NCBI GenBank assembly: GCA_905233845.1
Contig: CAJOFH010000001.1
Coordinates: 97,072-161,071 of the forward strand
DNA from: an uncultured Muribaculaceae bacterium
GTDB taxonomy: Bacteria; Bacteroidota; Bacteroidia; Bacteroidales; Muribaculaceae
Direction: 5' to 3'
Length of the DNA: 64,000 nucleotides
The notes under the pieces were generated by a model. It made no database searches, had not been told where the DNA came from, and was given only the letters and a program-made list of their open reading frames with translations. Of this stretch, positions 52,897 through 61,913 are shown in pieces. A program made the position numbers and the translations under genes. Numbering within the stretch: the stretch's first letter is position 1; every line of letters starts with the position of its first letter.

Positions 52897-54231
52897 TTAA
52901 ACAGAAGGCAAGCTGATGCCGTCAAGCTGGCGATAGAGGTTCAATGCATAGACATCGGTCATCGCGCTGATGTGGTCGAGAACGCCTTGCAGCTTTTCAA
53001 AGAGTGTAGTAGCGTGCACGTCATACTGCTGAGGGAACTTGTTGAGCAATAGTTGGGAATAGTTGCTCTCTGGATATAGTACCGCATGAGTGAGTTTGTC
53101 GAGAAGCAAGTTTATGATTCTTATACCAGCAAGATCCACGTCTACGACATATCCAGCACGGTACAATTTCTTAAAAGCAACCTCGCTGCAATGCTCATAA
53201 CCATGTTTGGGCAATTCAGAAATGTTGTCGATGAGAGAGCCTTTGAATCGACCTTCCATAATTTCATCCTCATGCTCTACAAAAGTCATTGCACATTCCT
53301 GCACTAATAACCCCACTACGCATGAACGCAGATACACAATTTTCTCGTTTGGATCGTCAACGTTTTCCATAATCTGACGCATGTGCTCCTTGCGCTCGTC
53401 ATTGAAGAGTCCTGTGAGAAGTTCTATTGTTTCCTCAGTAGTGAGGAGTTTAAGTTTGTGGCCGTCCTCGATGTCCATCACTTGGTAACAGATGTCGTCG
53501 GCAGCTTCCACCATATAGACAAGTGGATGGCGACAATAGCGTTCTTCCTCAAGTTTGATAAGTCCGAGTTCATTGGCAATTTTCTCAAAAATCTCCTTCT
53601 CGGTGGTGAAAAAACCGAACTTTCCTTTTTTGCCAGCATGGCTTGAGGAATAAGGGTATTTCACAATTGAAGCAAGAGTGGAGTAGGTCATCGCAAAGCC
53701 GCCAGGCCTACGGCCCTTGAACTGGTGGACAAGTGTTCGGAATGAATTGGCGTTTCCCTCAAAGTGGGTGAGGTCGGCCCATTGTTGTGGGGTGAGACGC
53801 TCCTGAAATACTTTGCCGTTACCATTGCTGAAAAACTCACCGATAGTCTTTTCTCCCGAATGTCCAAAAGGAGGGTTGCCCAAGTCGTGAGCTAAGCAAG
53901 CGGCAGCAACAATCTCGCCTATGTTCCACAGCTTGTCGCGCCAGGGTTTGTCCAGATGACGCTCATGTAGCCTGATTGCAATCTCATTGGCGAGCGAACG
54001 GCCCACGCAGGCCACTTCAAGACTGTGAGTCAGTCGGTTATGAACGAAGATGCTGCCTGGCAGTGGGAACACCTGCGTCTTGTTCTGCAGTCGGCGGAAA
54101 GGAGAAGAGAAAATGAGTCGGTCGTAGTCTCGTTCAAAGTCGCTTCGCACTCCGCTCTTGCTGTCTTTGTAATGCTCTAGTCCAAGACGTGTGTCGCAAA
54201 TCAGTCGTTCCCAGTTCATTCTTGTTGCCAT
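52897..54231 (-). CDS. dgt: Deoxyguanosinetriphosphate triphosphohydrolase-like protein (dGTPase)
   Basis: A 444-residue HD-domain enzyme that hydrolyses dGTP (or other dNTPs) to deoxynucleoside and triphosphate. The N-terminal signature SDFERDYDRLIFSSPFRRLQNKTQVFPL is followed by the metal-binding motifs in HNRLTHSLEVA (about residue 60) and ACLAHDLGNPPFGHSGE (about 112), with later MVEAADDICYQVMDIEDG. The start is set at ATG 54231; a GTG at 54237 and ATG 54222 are alternatives. On the minus strand a -7 TAATTTTG (54258-54265) lies just upstream. It is divergent from the small membrane protein gene. Confidence 0.93.
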   Translation of the reverse strand: MATRMNWERLICDTRLGLEHYKDSKSGVRSDFERDYDRLIFSSPFRRLQNKTQVFPLPGSIFVHNRLTHSLEVACVGRSLANEIAIRLHERHLDKPWRDKLWNIGEIVAAACLAHDLGNPPFGHSGEKTIGEFFSNGNGKVFQERLTPQQWADLTHFEGNANSFRTLVHQFKGRRPGGFAMTYSTLASIVKYPYSSSHAGKKGKFGFFTTEKEIFEKIANELGLIKLEEERYCRHPLVYMVEAADDICYQVMDIEDGHKLKLLTTEETIELLTGLFNDERKEHMRQIMENVDDPNEKIVYLRSCVVGLLVQECAMTFVEHEDEIMEGRFKGSLIDNISELPKHGYEHCSEVAFKKLYRAGYVVDVDLAGIRIINLLLDKLTHAVLYPESNYSQLLLNKFPQQYDVHATTLFEKLQGVLDHISAMTDVYALNLYRQLDGISLPSV

Positions 54232-54283
54232 AGTCACTCTATTTTTGAATTACAGTGCAAAATTAGTGAATTATTTTGAAAAA

Positions 54284-54315
54284 ATTGTTTGTTTGGTAAT
54301 TAATGTTTACCTTTG
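54284..54315 (+). promoter_or_regulatory. Promoter of the membrane protein-xth pair
   Basis: ATTG at 54284-54287, a 20-base spacer and TACCTTTG at 54308-54315; expected start near 54322, about 58 bases before the ATG. Confidence 0.55.
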
Positions 54316-54379
54316 TAAGTTGTAAAAAGAAAAATAGGTAATATCGAATCTTAATCAAATACATTATAATATTATTGTT

Positions 54380-54721
54380 ATGAACAATTCAAAACTACTT
54401 ATGCGTAACGCATTTATTCTCGACATAATATGTCTTGTGCTTTGTCTTGTGCTTTTATTTCTTGGCAACACTGATTTACTCCCTCACTGGGCTCTTGCAA
54501 TTGGTGCAATAATAGCATTGATTGCTCTCATCGCTTCGATTTACTTATTTGTCAAGGCTCGCAAGATCGAGCGTGCCGAGAACCGACGCATAGAGGCAGC
54601 AATACTTGAGAATGCCGCCAAGGAAGATGCTGTTGACAAAGCTATTGAAGACGGTGATATTGTCGACGAGCCCGATGTGAAAGCTGATGAGCAAGACGAT
54701 TATAAAACTGATGACGAATAA
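54380..54721 (+). CDS. Small two-helix membrane protein with acidic tail
   Basis: A 113-residue protein of unknown function. Two hydrophobic helices (residues ~11-28, FILDIICLVLCLVLLFLG, and ~37-57, ALAIGAIIALIALIASIYLFV) are joined by a short loop and followed by a Lys/Arg-Glu helix (ARKIERAENRRIEAAI). It ends in a tail rich in Asp and Glu (about residues 75-113). The stop codon TAA shares one base with the ATG of xth, so translation of the two is probably coupled. Its own promoter lies at 54284-54315. Confidence 0.75.
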   Translation: MNNSKLLMRNAFILDIICLVLCLVLLFLGNTDLLPHWALAIGAIIALIALIASIYLFVKARKIERAENRRIEAAILENAAKEDAVDKAIEDGDIVDEPDVKADEQDDYKTDDE

Positions 54722-55479
54722 TGATACGGCTGATTTCATGGAACGTTAACGGCTTGCGTGCTGTGGTTGGCAAAGACTTTGTCCAGACTTTTAAAAAACT
54801 TGACGCTGACTTTTTCTGCTTGCAAGAGACCAAAATGCAAGCGGGTCAGCTCGACTTGGAGTTTGAAGGCTACCGTAGTTACTGGAACTATGCCGACAAA
54901 AAAGGCTATTCAGGCACTGCTATCTACACCCGTCGGGAGCCGCTGAGTGTAACACTTGGCATTGGCATTGATGAGCATGACCATGAAGGTAGGGTTATTA
55001 CTCTCGAGATGGAGCAGTTCTTTCTTGTGAATGTATATGTGCCCAACAGCCAGGATGGTTTGAAGCGCCTAGACTATCGCATGAAGTGGGAAGATGACTT
55101 TAGAGCTTATTTGCTCAAACTTAATGAGAAAAAGCCAGTGATAGTGTGTGGCGACTTGAACGTGGCTCACAAGGAGATAGACCTCAAGAACCCCAAGACC
55201 AATCGCAAGAATGCCGGCTTTACCGATGAGGAGCGCGAGAAAATGACTACACTGCTTGATTCAGGGTTTACCGACAGTTGGCGCTTTTTCAACCCCGATA
55301 TCGAAGGCGTTTACTCCTGGTGGAGCTACCGATTTCGTGCTCGAGAGAAGAACGCTGGCTGGCGCATCGATTATTTCCTGGTGAGTAACGATGCACGCGA
55401 CAAGATGGTTGAAGTCAAGATTCACACCGAGATCTTTGGCAGTGACCACTGCCCTGTAGAGTTAGACATTGAGTTCTAA
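54721..55479 (+). CDS. xth: Exodeoxyribonuclease III / AP endonuclease
   Basis: A 252-residue ExoIII-type enzyme that cuts DNA at abasic sites and removes 3' blocking groups in base-excision repair. Family motifs are intact: LISWNVNGLRA, the metal-binding Glu in FCLQETKMQ (about residue 37), YSGTAIYTR, VPNSQDGLKRLDYRMKWE, the GDLNVAHKEIDLKN active-site Asp/Asn (about 140), WSYRFRAREKNAGWRIDYFLVS and the terminal GSDHCPVELDIEF His. Start ATG 54721 overlaps the stop of the membrane-protein gene by one base. Length is standard. Confidence 0.96.
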   Translation: MIRLISWNVNGLRAVVGKDFVQTFKKLDADFFCLQETKMQAGQLDLEFEGYRSYWNYADKKGYSGTAIYTRREPLSVTLGIGIDEHDHEGRVITLEMEQFFLVNVYVPNSQDGLKRLDYRMKWEDDFRAYLLKLNEKKPVIVCGDLNVAHKEIDLKNPKTNRKNAGFTDEEREKMTTLLDSGFTDSWRFFNPDIEGVYSWWSYRFRAREKNAGWRIDYFLVSNDARDKMVEVKIHTEIFGSDHCPVELDIEF

Positions 55480-55579
55480 AGGAAAAAGGGAAGATTTGTT
55501 GACAATTACAAAATATTTAATATCAATAAGTCATGTCACAATCTCCCATAAAACAATAAAACAGTAATATAATAACCAA

Positions 55580-57580
55580 ATGAGGACTGATTTGAGTTCA
55601 CACATAAAGCTTGAACAGATATCTAAACGATATTACAAGCCAGAGAGCGAAGTAGAGCTTATCTCGCTCACACGTTATGAAAAAGTAGCTACAAATGTGG
55701 TGGAAACACCATTAGAAGGTGCTGTTTGGGCAGCTCAAGAGGTTGCTGGTACCATTGGGCAGTGCATCCGTGAAAAAGGTCGGTGTGTTATTGGCCTTGG
55801 AGCTGGACGTTGTGCTATGGACGTTTATGGCGAACTGGTGAAGATGTATTTTGCTGATAAAGTAAGCTTCAACAACGTTATTGTGTTCAATATGACAGAG
55901 CTTGGCCTTGGCGTTCCAGTTGATGATGGCCAAAGCACTCTCAAGCGCTTGAGCGACGGATTTCTCAATAAGGTGGATATAGCAACCGAGAATATCTATA
56001 CTTTCAGCACCGATGCTACTAAGGAGAATGTGTTCAAGCTATGCAAGGCTTACGAAACTGAGATAGATGAATATGGAGGCCTTGACCTTGTGGTATGTGA
56101 GCTGACTAAGAATGGTGGTTTGGCATTTAACGAAGCTGGTTCTACGAGTATGTCGTCGTGCCGCTTGGTTTCACTCACCGGAGAGACACGTACTCGTATT
56201 GCCGACAGCTACCAGTGCGAGCAGTCGCCCAAAACTGCTGTGACATTGGGCATCAGCAATATTCTCAATGCTCGCAAGATAATAAGCGCTGCTTGGGGTG
56301 AGGGTAGCGCAAAAGCGGTGTTTAACACCATTGAGGGTAAAATAACCGACCAGTATCCTGCTTCGTTCCTGCAGATGCATCATAATGTGCAGCTTGTGAT
56401 TGATCTTGATGCTGCATCGAGTCTCACACGCATTAACTATCCTTGGAAGGTGACTTCGTGTGAATGGAATCGCACTTTGCTGCGCCGTGCCTTAGTATGG
56501 CTTAGCGAGCAGACAGGGAAGCCCATACTTAAGCTCACAAATAAAGATTACAATGACTATGGTCTTAGTGAGCTGGTGGCAGTTTATGGCTCTGGATATA
56601 ATGTAAATATTCAAATTTTCAATGACATACAGCACACTATCACTGGTTGGCCTGGTGGTAAGCCTAACGCTGATGACACTTATCGCCCCGAGCGTGCCGA
56701 GCCTTATCCCAAGCGCGTTCTCGCCTTCAGTCCGTATCCTGATGATGTGATACTTGCAATGGGCGGTACGCTGCGCAGGCTTGTGGATCAAGGCCATGAT
56801 GTGCATGTCGCTTATGAGACCTCGGGCGATATTATGGTTAATGACGAGGATATGAGACGTTATGTGATGGTCTCTAAACGTGCTGCAGTCAAGAATGGTT
56901 ACTACAACGAACTTCAGCGTAATGTTGTGGAGAAGATAGAGGCAAGTCTTGAAAGTAAGACACCTGGCGACCCTGACATAAACGAAGTGCGTTTCTGCAA
57001 AGGCGAGATATTTGTTTGTGAGGGAATTACGAGCTGTATGTATTTAGGAATTCAAGAGGACAATATACATGAGTTGTCGTTGCCTTTCTATGTTGATGCT
57101 CCGTTTGGAAAAGGTCGAATTACCGAAGCCGATGTGATGCCAATTAAGGATTTGATTGAGCGCTTAAAGCCACATCAAATTTTCTTCGCCGACGACCTAA
57201 ATGACCCCTATGGTACTCACGAACCTGCTGCCAATGTGGTGCTAGCGGCTATAGACTTGCTCAAAGACGAACCATTCATGCGTGACTGCCGCGTGTGGAT
57301 GTATCGTGGATTGTGGGCTGAGTGGGACATCGACCACATTGAGATGGCTGTGCCAATGAGTCCTGAGGAATTCCAGTATAAGCGTGATGCAATTCTCAAG
57401 CACCAATCGCAAGTCCATGATGCTCCTTTTATTGACCCAGAAGACGAAGACCTCAACTGGCAACGCTCGCTAAAACGCAATCAGGAGACAGCCGAGCTTT
57501 ACAGCCGTCTAGGCCTTGCAAGCTACGAGGCAATCGAGGCTTTTGTACAATATCATCCTATTAAGGATAAGAACCCATAG
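55580..57580 (+). CDS. NagB-like / PIG-L-like two-domain protein (probable pseudoenzyme)
   Basis: A 666-residue fusion of the type annotated as putative glucosamine-6-phosphate deaminase-like (BT_0258) in Bacteroides. Residues ~30-330 are NagB-like and ~375-660 PIG-L/LmbE-like. NagB active-site positions are changed: NMDEY reads NMTEL, and G-x-DGHIAFNE reads TKNGGLAFNE, so the Asp of DEY and the Asp and His of DGH are missing; only the Glu of FNE remains. In the PIG-L domain the zinc motif HPDD reads SPYPDDV and a later DPHGTH-like motif reads DPYGTH, so two histidines are Tyr. The frame is intact and well conserved elsewhere (LTNKDYNDYGLSELVA, GWPGGKPNADDTYRPERAEPYPKR). It may bind a sugar phosphate without turning it over. 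Monocistronic; a hairpin follows at 57607. Confidence 0.85.
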   Translation: MRTDLSSHIKLEQISKRYYKPESEVELISLTRYEKVATNVVETPLEGAVWAAQEVAGTIGQCIREKGRCVIGLGAGRCAMDVYGELVKMYFADKVSFNNVIVFNMTELGLGVPVDDGQSTLKRLSDGFLNKVDIATENIYTFSTDATKENVFKLCKAYETEIDEYGGLDLVVCELTKNGGLAFNEAGSTSMSSCRLVSLTGETRTRIADSYQCEQSPKTAVTLGISNILNARKIISAAWGEGSAKAVFNTIEGKITDQYPASFLQMHHNVQLVIDLDAASSLTRINYPWKVTSCEWNRTLLRRALVWLSEQTGKPILKLTNKDYNDYGLSELVAVYGSGYNVNIQIFNDIQHTITGWPGGKPNADDTYRPERAEPYPKRVLAFSPYPDDVILAMGGTLRRLVDQGHDVHVAYETSGDIMVNDEDMRRYVMVSKRAAVKNGYYNELQRNVVEKIEASLESKTPGDPDINEVRFCKGEIFVCEGITSCMYLGIQEDNIHELSLPFYVDAPFGKGRITEADVMPIKDLIERLKPHQIFFADDLNDPYGTHEPAANVVLAAIDLLKDEPFMRDCRVWMYRGLWAEWDIDHIEMAVPMSPEEFQYKRDAILKHQSQVHDAPFIDPEDEDLNWQRSLKRNQETAELYSRLGLASYEAIEAFVQYHPIKDKNP

Positions 57581-57606
57581 TTTAATAAATTTTTTTAGAA
57601 AATAAT

Positions 57607-57632
57607 GGCGCTTCCAATTGGAGGCGCCTTTT
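57607..57632 (+). terminator. Terminator after the NagB/PIG-L gene
   Basis: GGCGCTTCC (57607-57615) pairs with GGAGGCGCC (57620-57628), one G-T, loop AATT, followed by TTTT. Confidence 0.7.
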
Positions 57633-57682
57633 GCTGAATAAAGGTCAAAATGAAAATTGTTAATAACTTATTGAGGAATTAT

Positions 57683-57714
57683 TTTGTGGGTGGGATTGTT
57701 TTGCAGTAACTTTA
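57683..57714 (+). promoter_or_regulatory. Promoter of dnaE
   Basis: TTTG at 57683-57686, a 20-base spacer and TAACTTTA at 57707-57714 (one mismatch in the -7 element). The start near 57721 leaves a 120-base leader. Confidence 0.55.
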
Positions 57715-57840
57715 CACTCGAATTATAGCGTGTAAATCAATTATGTCCTTGCCGCAATAAATAGTGAGGACATGGTGTTTTGACAGCTATTGTTATCGCT
57801 TCACACATATCATTTTACACTTAAAACTTGACACATATAT

Positions 57841-60800
57841 ATGATTCCATTTGTTCATCTTCACGTTCACTCTCAGTATTCACTGCTCGATGGTCAGGCA
57901 CCTGTAAAGGGGATAGTTGACAAGGCTATTGCCAATGGGATGCGAGGCGTGGCTCTTACCGACCATGGCAACATGTTTGGAATTAAAGAACTGCACGACT
58001 ATGTCAATAAAAAGAATGCGGACGTTAACAGCGCCATCAAGGAGATTAAGGAGAAGCTTGAAGAAGAGCAATCACAGGACAATCCCAATAATGAGGTAAT
58101 AGCTAATTTGAAAGATGAAATGAAAGAGCAGGAAGGCAAGCTCTTCAAGCCAATTTTTGGATGTGAGGCATATGTTGCAAAAGAAGATATGCACGTCCAT
58201 ATCGACAAGCGTGATATTGGACGCCACCTCATCTTGCTCGCTAAGAACCTCAAGGGTTATCACAACTTGATAAAGATTGTGTCGAAAGCGTGGACCGAAG
58301 GTCTTTATAGTCATCCTCGAACTGACCATAACGAGTTGGCCGCTCATCATGAGGGTGTAATTTGCTGCTCGGCATGTTTGGGAGGTGAGATTCCACAGCT
58401 TATCATGAATGGTGACATAAATGAAGCCCGTGAGGTGATCAAGTGGTATAAAGGTGTGTTTGGTGATGATTATTACCTTGAGTTACAACGGCACAAAGCT
58501 ACTGTGCCTAATGCCAATCATGAGACCTTTGTCAAGCAACAGGAAGTGAACGATGTTTTGCTGCAATTGAGCAAAGAGTTGGGCGTTAAGGTGATTTGTA
58601 CCAACGACTCTCACTTCCTCAATGAAGACGATGCCGACGCCCACGAGCGACTGGTGTTGCTTTCTACAGGCAAACGTATGGGTGAAGCCAACACTTTACT
58701 TTATACCAAGCAGGAGTGGTTCAAGACCCAAGAGGAGATGAATGAGCTGTTTGCCGATGTACCAGAGGCTCTACTGAACACTACCGAAATACTTGATAAA
58801 GTAGAGATATATTCTATCAACCATGACCCAATCCTTCCAGATTTCCCTCTTCCCGAGGGCTTTGACAATGAGGATGACTACTTGCGATACCTTGTCTATG
58901 AGGGTGCAAAGGAGCGTTGGCCCGATATGGATGATGAACATCGTGAGCGCATCGATTTTGAGCTTGAGACAATCAAGAAAATGGGATTTCCTGGCTACTT
59001 CCTTATCGTGCAGGACTACATTCGAGTCGCACCGTCATTAGGCTGCACTGTGGGTCCAGGTCGTGGCTCAGCAGCTGGCTCGGCAGTAGCTTATTGCTTG
59101 GGAATTACCAAAATCGACCCTATCAAATATGACTTACTGTTTGAGCGTTTCTTGAATCCTGACCGTATATCATTGCCTGATATTGACGTAGACTTCGACG
59201 ATGATGGTCGTGCTGCCGTGCTTAAATATGTGACTGAGAAATATGGTGCCGAAAAAGTCGCTCACATTATCACCTATGGCACGATGGCGGCCAAGATGGC
59301 TATTAAAGACGTGGCTCGGGTTCATGACCTTCCTATACCTGAAAGCAACCGCTTGGCAAACTTCATACCCTCTCGTCCTAATGATATGCCTGAGGATGAG
59401 AAAGGAAAGAATTATACAATCACAATTAAGAATTGTCTTAAATGTTTCCCCGACTTTAGAGCTGAGCTCGATAATCCTGATCACAAAGTGGGTGATACTA
59501 TCAAATTTGCTGAGAAGCTTGAAGGGAACGTTCGAGGCACAGGTGTTCATGCATGTGGTGTGATTATTGGTCGTGACGATATCACCGATTGGGTGCCGGT
59601 AAGCACCGCTGTCGACAAGGAAGATAAAGACGGCTCTCGCATTGTGGTCACTCAATATGAGGGTAGCGTGATAGAAGAGACGGGCCTCATCAAGATGGAC
59701 TTCTTGGGACTGAAAACACTCTCAATCATCAAAGATGCCTTGGCAAATATCAAGCAGACTCACGGAATTGATATTGACATTGAGAAAATACCTATTGACG
59801 ACCCCAAAACTTATCAGCTCTATTGTGAGGGACGTACCACTGGCACATTCCAGTTTGAGTCGGCTGGTATGCAGAAGTATCTTATAGAACTTCAACCTAG
59901 CACCTTCGAGGACCTTATAGCGATGAATGCTCTTTATCGCCCTGGTCCTATGGCATATATTCCGCAGTTTATTGCTCGTAAGCACGGACGAGATCCAATC
60001 ACTTACGACTTCCCCGAGATGGAGAAATATCTCAAGGACACTTATGGAATTACCGTCTATCAGGAGCAAGTGATGCTTTTGTCGCGTCTGCTGGCGGGAT
60101 TCACTCGCGGTGAGAGTGATGTGCTTCGCAAGGCAATGGGAAAGAAACAGAAAGATAAACTAGACAAACTCAAACCCAAGTTTTTGAAAGGCGGCGAAGA
60201 GCGAGGCCATGATACAAAGACTTTAGAGAAGATTTGGGGTGATTGGGAATCATTTGCTTCTTACGCTTTTAACAAGAGCCACGCAACGTGCTATAGTTGG
60301 GTCGCATATCAGACTGCTTATCTCAAAGCTAATTACCCCAGTGAATATATGGCAGCCGTGCTGAGCCGCTCGGGTGATGTTGAGAAGATGACCAAGTTCA
60401 TGGATGAGTGCAAGGCCATAGGCGTAAAAGTTATGGGGCCTGATATAAATGAGAGTTTCAAATCATTCAGTGCAAACAAGGAGGGTGTCATTCGTTTTGG
60501 ACTTTATGGAATTAAGGGATTTGGCACTAACTCGGTTGATGCTATTATAAATGAACGTGAGAAGAATGGTCCATATAAAGACATTTATGACTTGGTGGAG
60601 CGCGTTAGTCTCACTGCTTGTAACCGTCGAGCAATTGAGTCGCTTGCTTTATCGGGCGCATTTGATAGTTTTGGTATCCAGCGCGAGGCATTCTTTGAGA
60701 AAAACACCAAGGGCGAGGACTTCAGTGAGGTGTTGGTACACTATGGTCAGCAGTATCAGCTCGATAAGAGTCGTCAGGCCAATACACTCTTTGGTGACAT

Positions 60801-61494
60801 GATGGACGATCTCACGTCTAAGCCAGATATACCAAAAGCAGAACCTTGGCCAACCATTGAGAAATTATCACGTGAACGCGAACTTGTGGGTATCTACCTT
60901 TCGGCACATCCTCTTGATCCATTCTATATGGAGCTCAAATTTGGTTGCAATGCCACTCTCAAGGAGTTTGAGGAGCAAGGCAACAGTCATATAGATAAGG
61001 AATATGTGCTTGGTGGTGTGGTGACCGACTATACCGAGCGTCCATCAAAACGTGGCAACAACTTTGGCATTCTGAAGATTGAAGACAAGACTGGCAGCGC
61101 TGAGTTTATGCTCTTTGATAAAGTGTTTGCCAACTATCGCAACTATTGCATTCCTGGCACAGCAATCACAATCAGGTGTGCCTATGTCAGGAACCGCTAT
61201 AACGACAGGATTAACCTTCAAGTAAGAAGCATCTCATTTCTCAAGGACTTGAAGGGCAAGATGGTGAAGGCGATACGCATCAATATGAATGAGAAACAGC
61301 TTGAGGTGGCTTCGATTATCAAGTCACAACTTAAAGCCAAATCCGACAACCGTTGTGAGTTGCAATTCCGAATCCATGACCTGAGCACAAATCGTTATGT
61401 CGACATGCAATCGGCCTATAAATTGCCGCTGACTATCGATTTCCTGGAGCAACTTGACGACCTGAATGTGAAATATACAGTGATAAACGAATAA
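57841..61494 (+). CDS. dnaE: DNA polymerase III alpha subunit
   Basis: The 1217-residue replicative polymerase subunit. The N-terminal PHP domain begins FVHLHVHSQYSLLDG and keeps ALTDHGNMFG. A charged, probably helical insert of about 50 residues (about 58-105, Glu/Lys-rich) lies inside it before KPIFGCEAYVA. The palm has GPGRGSAAGSAVAYCLGI and the catalytic aspartates in SLPDIDVDFDDDGR (about residue 440); FIPSRPND and YQEQVMLLSRLLAGF follow. The helix-hairpin-helix region (about 880) and OB fold (about 1050-1150, VLGGVVTDYTERPSKRGNNFGILKIED) complete the DnaE1 layout. Length slightly exceeds E. coli DnaE (1160). trxA follows after 31 bases. Confidence 0.97.
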   Translation: MIPFVHLHVHSQYSLLDGQAPVKGIVDKAIANGMRGVALTDHGNMFGIKELHDYVNKKNADVNSAIKEIKEKLEEEQSQDNPNNEVIANLKDEMKEQEGKLFKPIFGCEAYVAKEDMHVHIDKRDIGRHLILLAKNLKGYHNLIKIVSKAWTEGLYSHPRTDHNELAAHHEGVICCSACLGGEIPQLIMNGDINEAREVIKWYKGVFGDDYYLELQRHKATVPNANHETFVKQQEVNDVLLQLSKELGVKVICTNDSHFLNEDDADAHERLVLLSTGKRMGEANTLLYTKQEWFKTQEEMNELFADVPEALLNTTEILDKVEIYSINHDPILPDFPLPEGFDNEDDYLRYLVYEGAKERWPDMDDEHRERIDFELETIKKMGFPGYFLIVQDYIRVAPSLGCTVGPGRGSAAGSAVAYCLGITKIDPIKYDLLFERFLNPDRISLPDIDVDFDDDGRAAVLKYVTEKYGAEKVAHIITYGTMAAKMAIKDVARVHDLPIPESNRLANFIPSRPNDMPEDEKGKNYTITIKNCLKCFPDFRAELDNPDHKVGDTIKFAEKLEGNVRGTGVHACGVIIGRDDITDWVPVSTAVDKEDKDGSRIVVTQYEGSVIEETGLIKMDFLGLKTLSIIKDALANIKQTHGIDIDIEKIPIDDPKTYQLYCEGRTTGTFQFESAGMQKYLIELQPSTFEDLIAMNALYRPGPMAYIPQFIARKHGRDPITYDFPEMEKYLKDTYGITVYQEQVMLLSRLLAGFTRGESDVLRKAMGKKQKDKLDKLKPKFLKGGEERGHDTKTLEKIWGDWESFASYAFNKSHATCYSWVAYQTAYLKANYPSEYMAAVLSRSGDVEKMTKFMDECKAIGVKVMGPDINESFKSFSANKEGVIRFGLYGIKGFGTNSVDAIINEREKNGPYKDIYDLVERVSLTACNRRAIESLALSGAFDSFGIQREAFFEKNTKGEDFSEVLVHYGQQYQLDKSRQANTLFGDMMDDLTSKPDIPKAEPWPTIEKLSRERELVGIYLSAHPLDPFYMELKFGCNATLKEFEEQGNSHIDKEYVLGGVVTDYTERPSKRGNNFGILKIEDKTGSAEFMLFDKVFANYRNYCIPGTAITIRCAYVRNRYNDRINLQVRSISFLKDLKGKMVKAIRINMNEKQLEVASIIKSQLKAKSDNRCELQFRIHDLSTNRYVDMQSAYKLPLTIDFLEQLDDLNVKYTVINE

Positions 61495-61525
61495 ACATTT
61501 TATAAAACAATCATTTAGTAAAATT

Positions 61526-61840
61526 ATGGCAAAAGTATTCAATGACGAAAACATTAATGAGGTAATCCAATCGGGTAAGCCCGTAGTAGTCGATTTCTGG
61601 GCAGAGTGGTGTGGGCCATGCAAGGCAGTGTCGCCAATTATCGACGAACTCGCACAGGAGTTTGATGGCAAAGTGGAGATTGGCAAGTATGATGTTGACG
61701 AGGGTGGTGATTTCATGGTAGATCATGGTATTCGCAACATCCCAACCATCCTCTTCTTCAAGGACGGTGAGCTTAAAGACCGCAATGTTGGCTCTATCTC
61801 CAAAGATGCCCTCAAGGCTAAGGTTGAGGCCTTGCTCTGA
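61526..61840 (+). CDS. trxA: Thioredoxin
   Basis: A 104-residue cytoplasmic thioredoxin, a general disulfide reductase. The active site WAEWCGPCKAV (about residues 26-36) and the cis-proline region IRNIPTILFFKDGE (about 70) are intact; no signal peptide. It lies 31 bases after dnaE, so it may be co-transcribed, and ends at a hairpin shared with the convergent gene at 61914. Confidence 0.97.
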   Translation: MAKVFNDENINEVIQSGKPVVVDFWAEWCGPCKAVSPIIDELAQEFDGKVEIGKYDVDEGGDFMVDHGIRNIPTILFFKDGELKDRNVGSISKDALKAKVEALL

Positions 61841-61860
61841 TTTCAGTTGGTATTCATTAT

Positions 61861-61897
61861 GAGGTGGCTCCACACAAATGGGGCCACCTCAGTTTTA
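61861..61897. terminator. Bidirectional hairpin after trxA
   Basis: An 11-bp stem (GAGGTGGCTCC at 61861-61871, GGGGCCACCTC at 61880-61890, one G-T pair) between convergent genes, followed on the plus strand by AGTTTT. Confidence 0.7.
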
Positions 61898-61913
61898 TGG
61901 GGCTAATTGTGTG

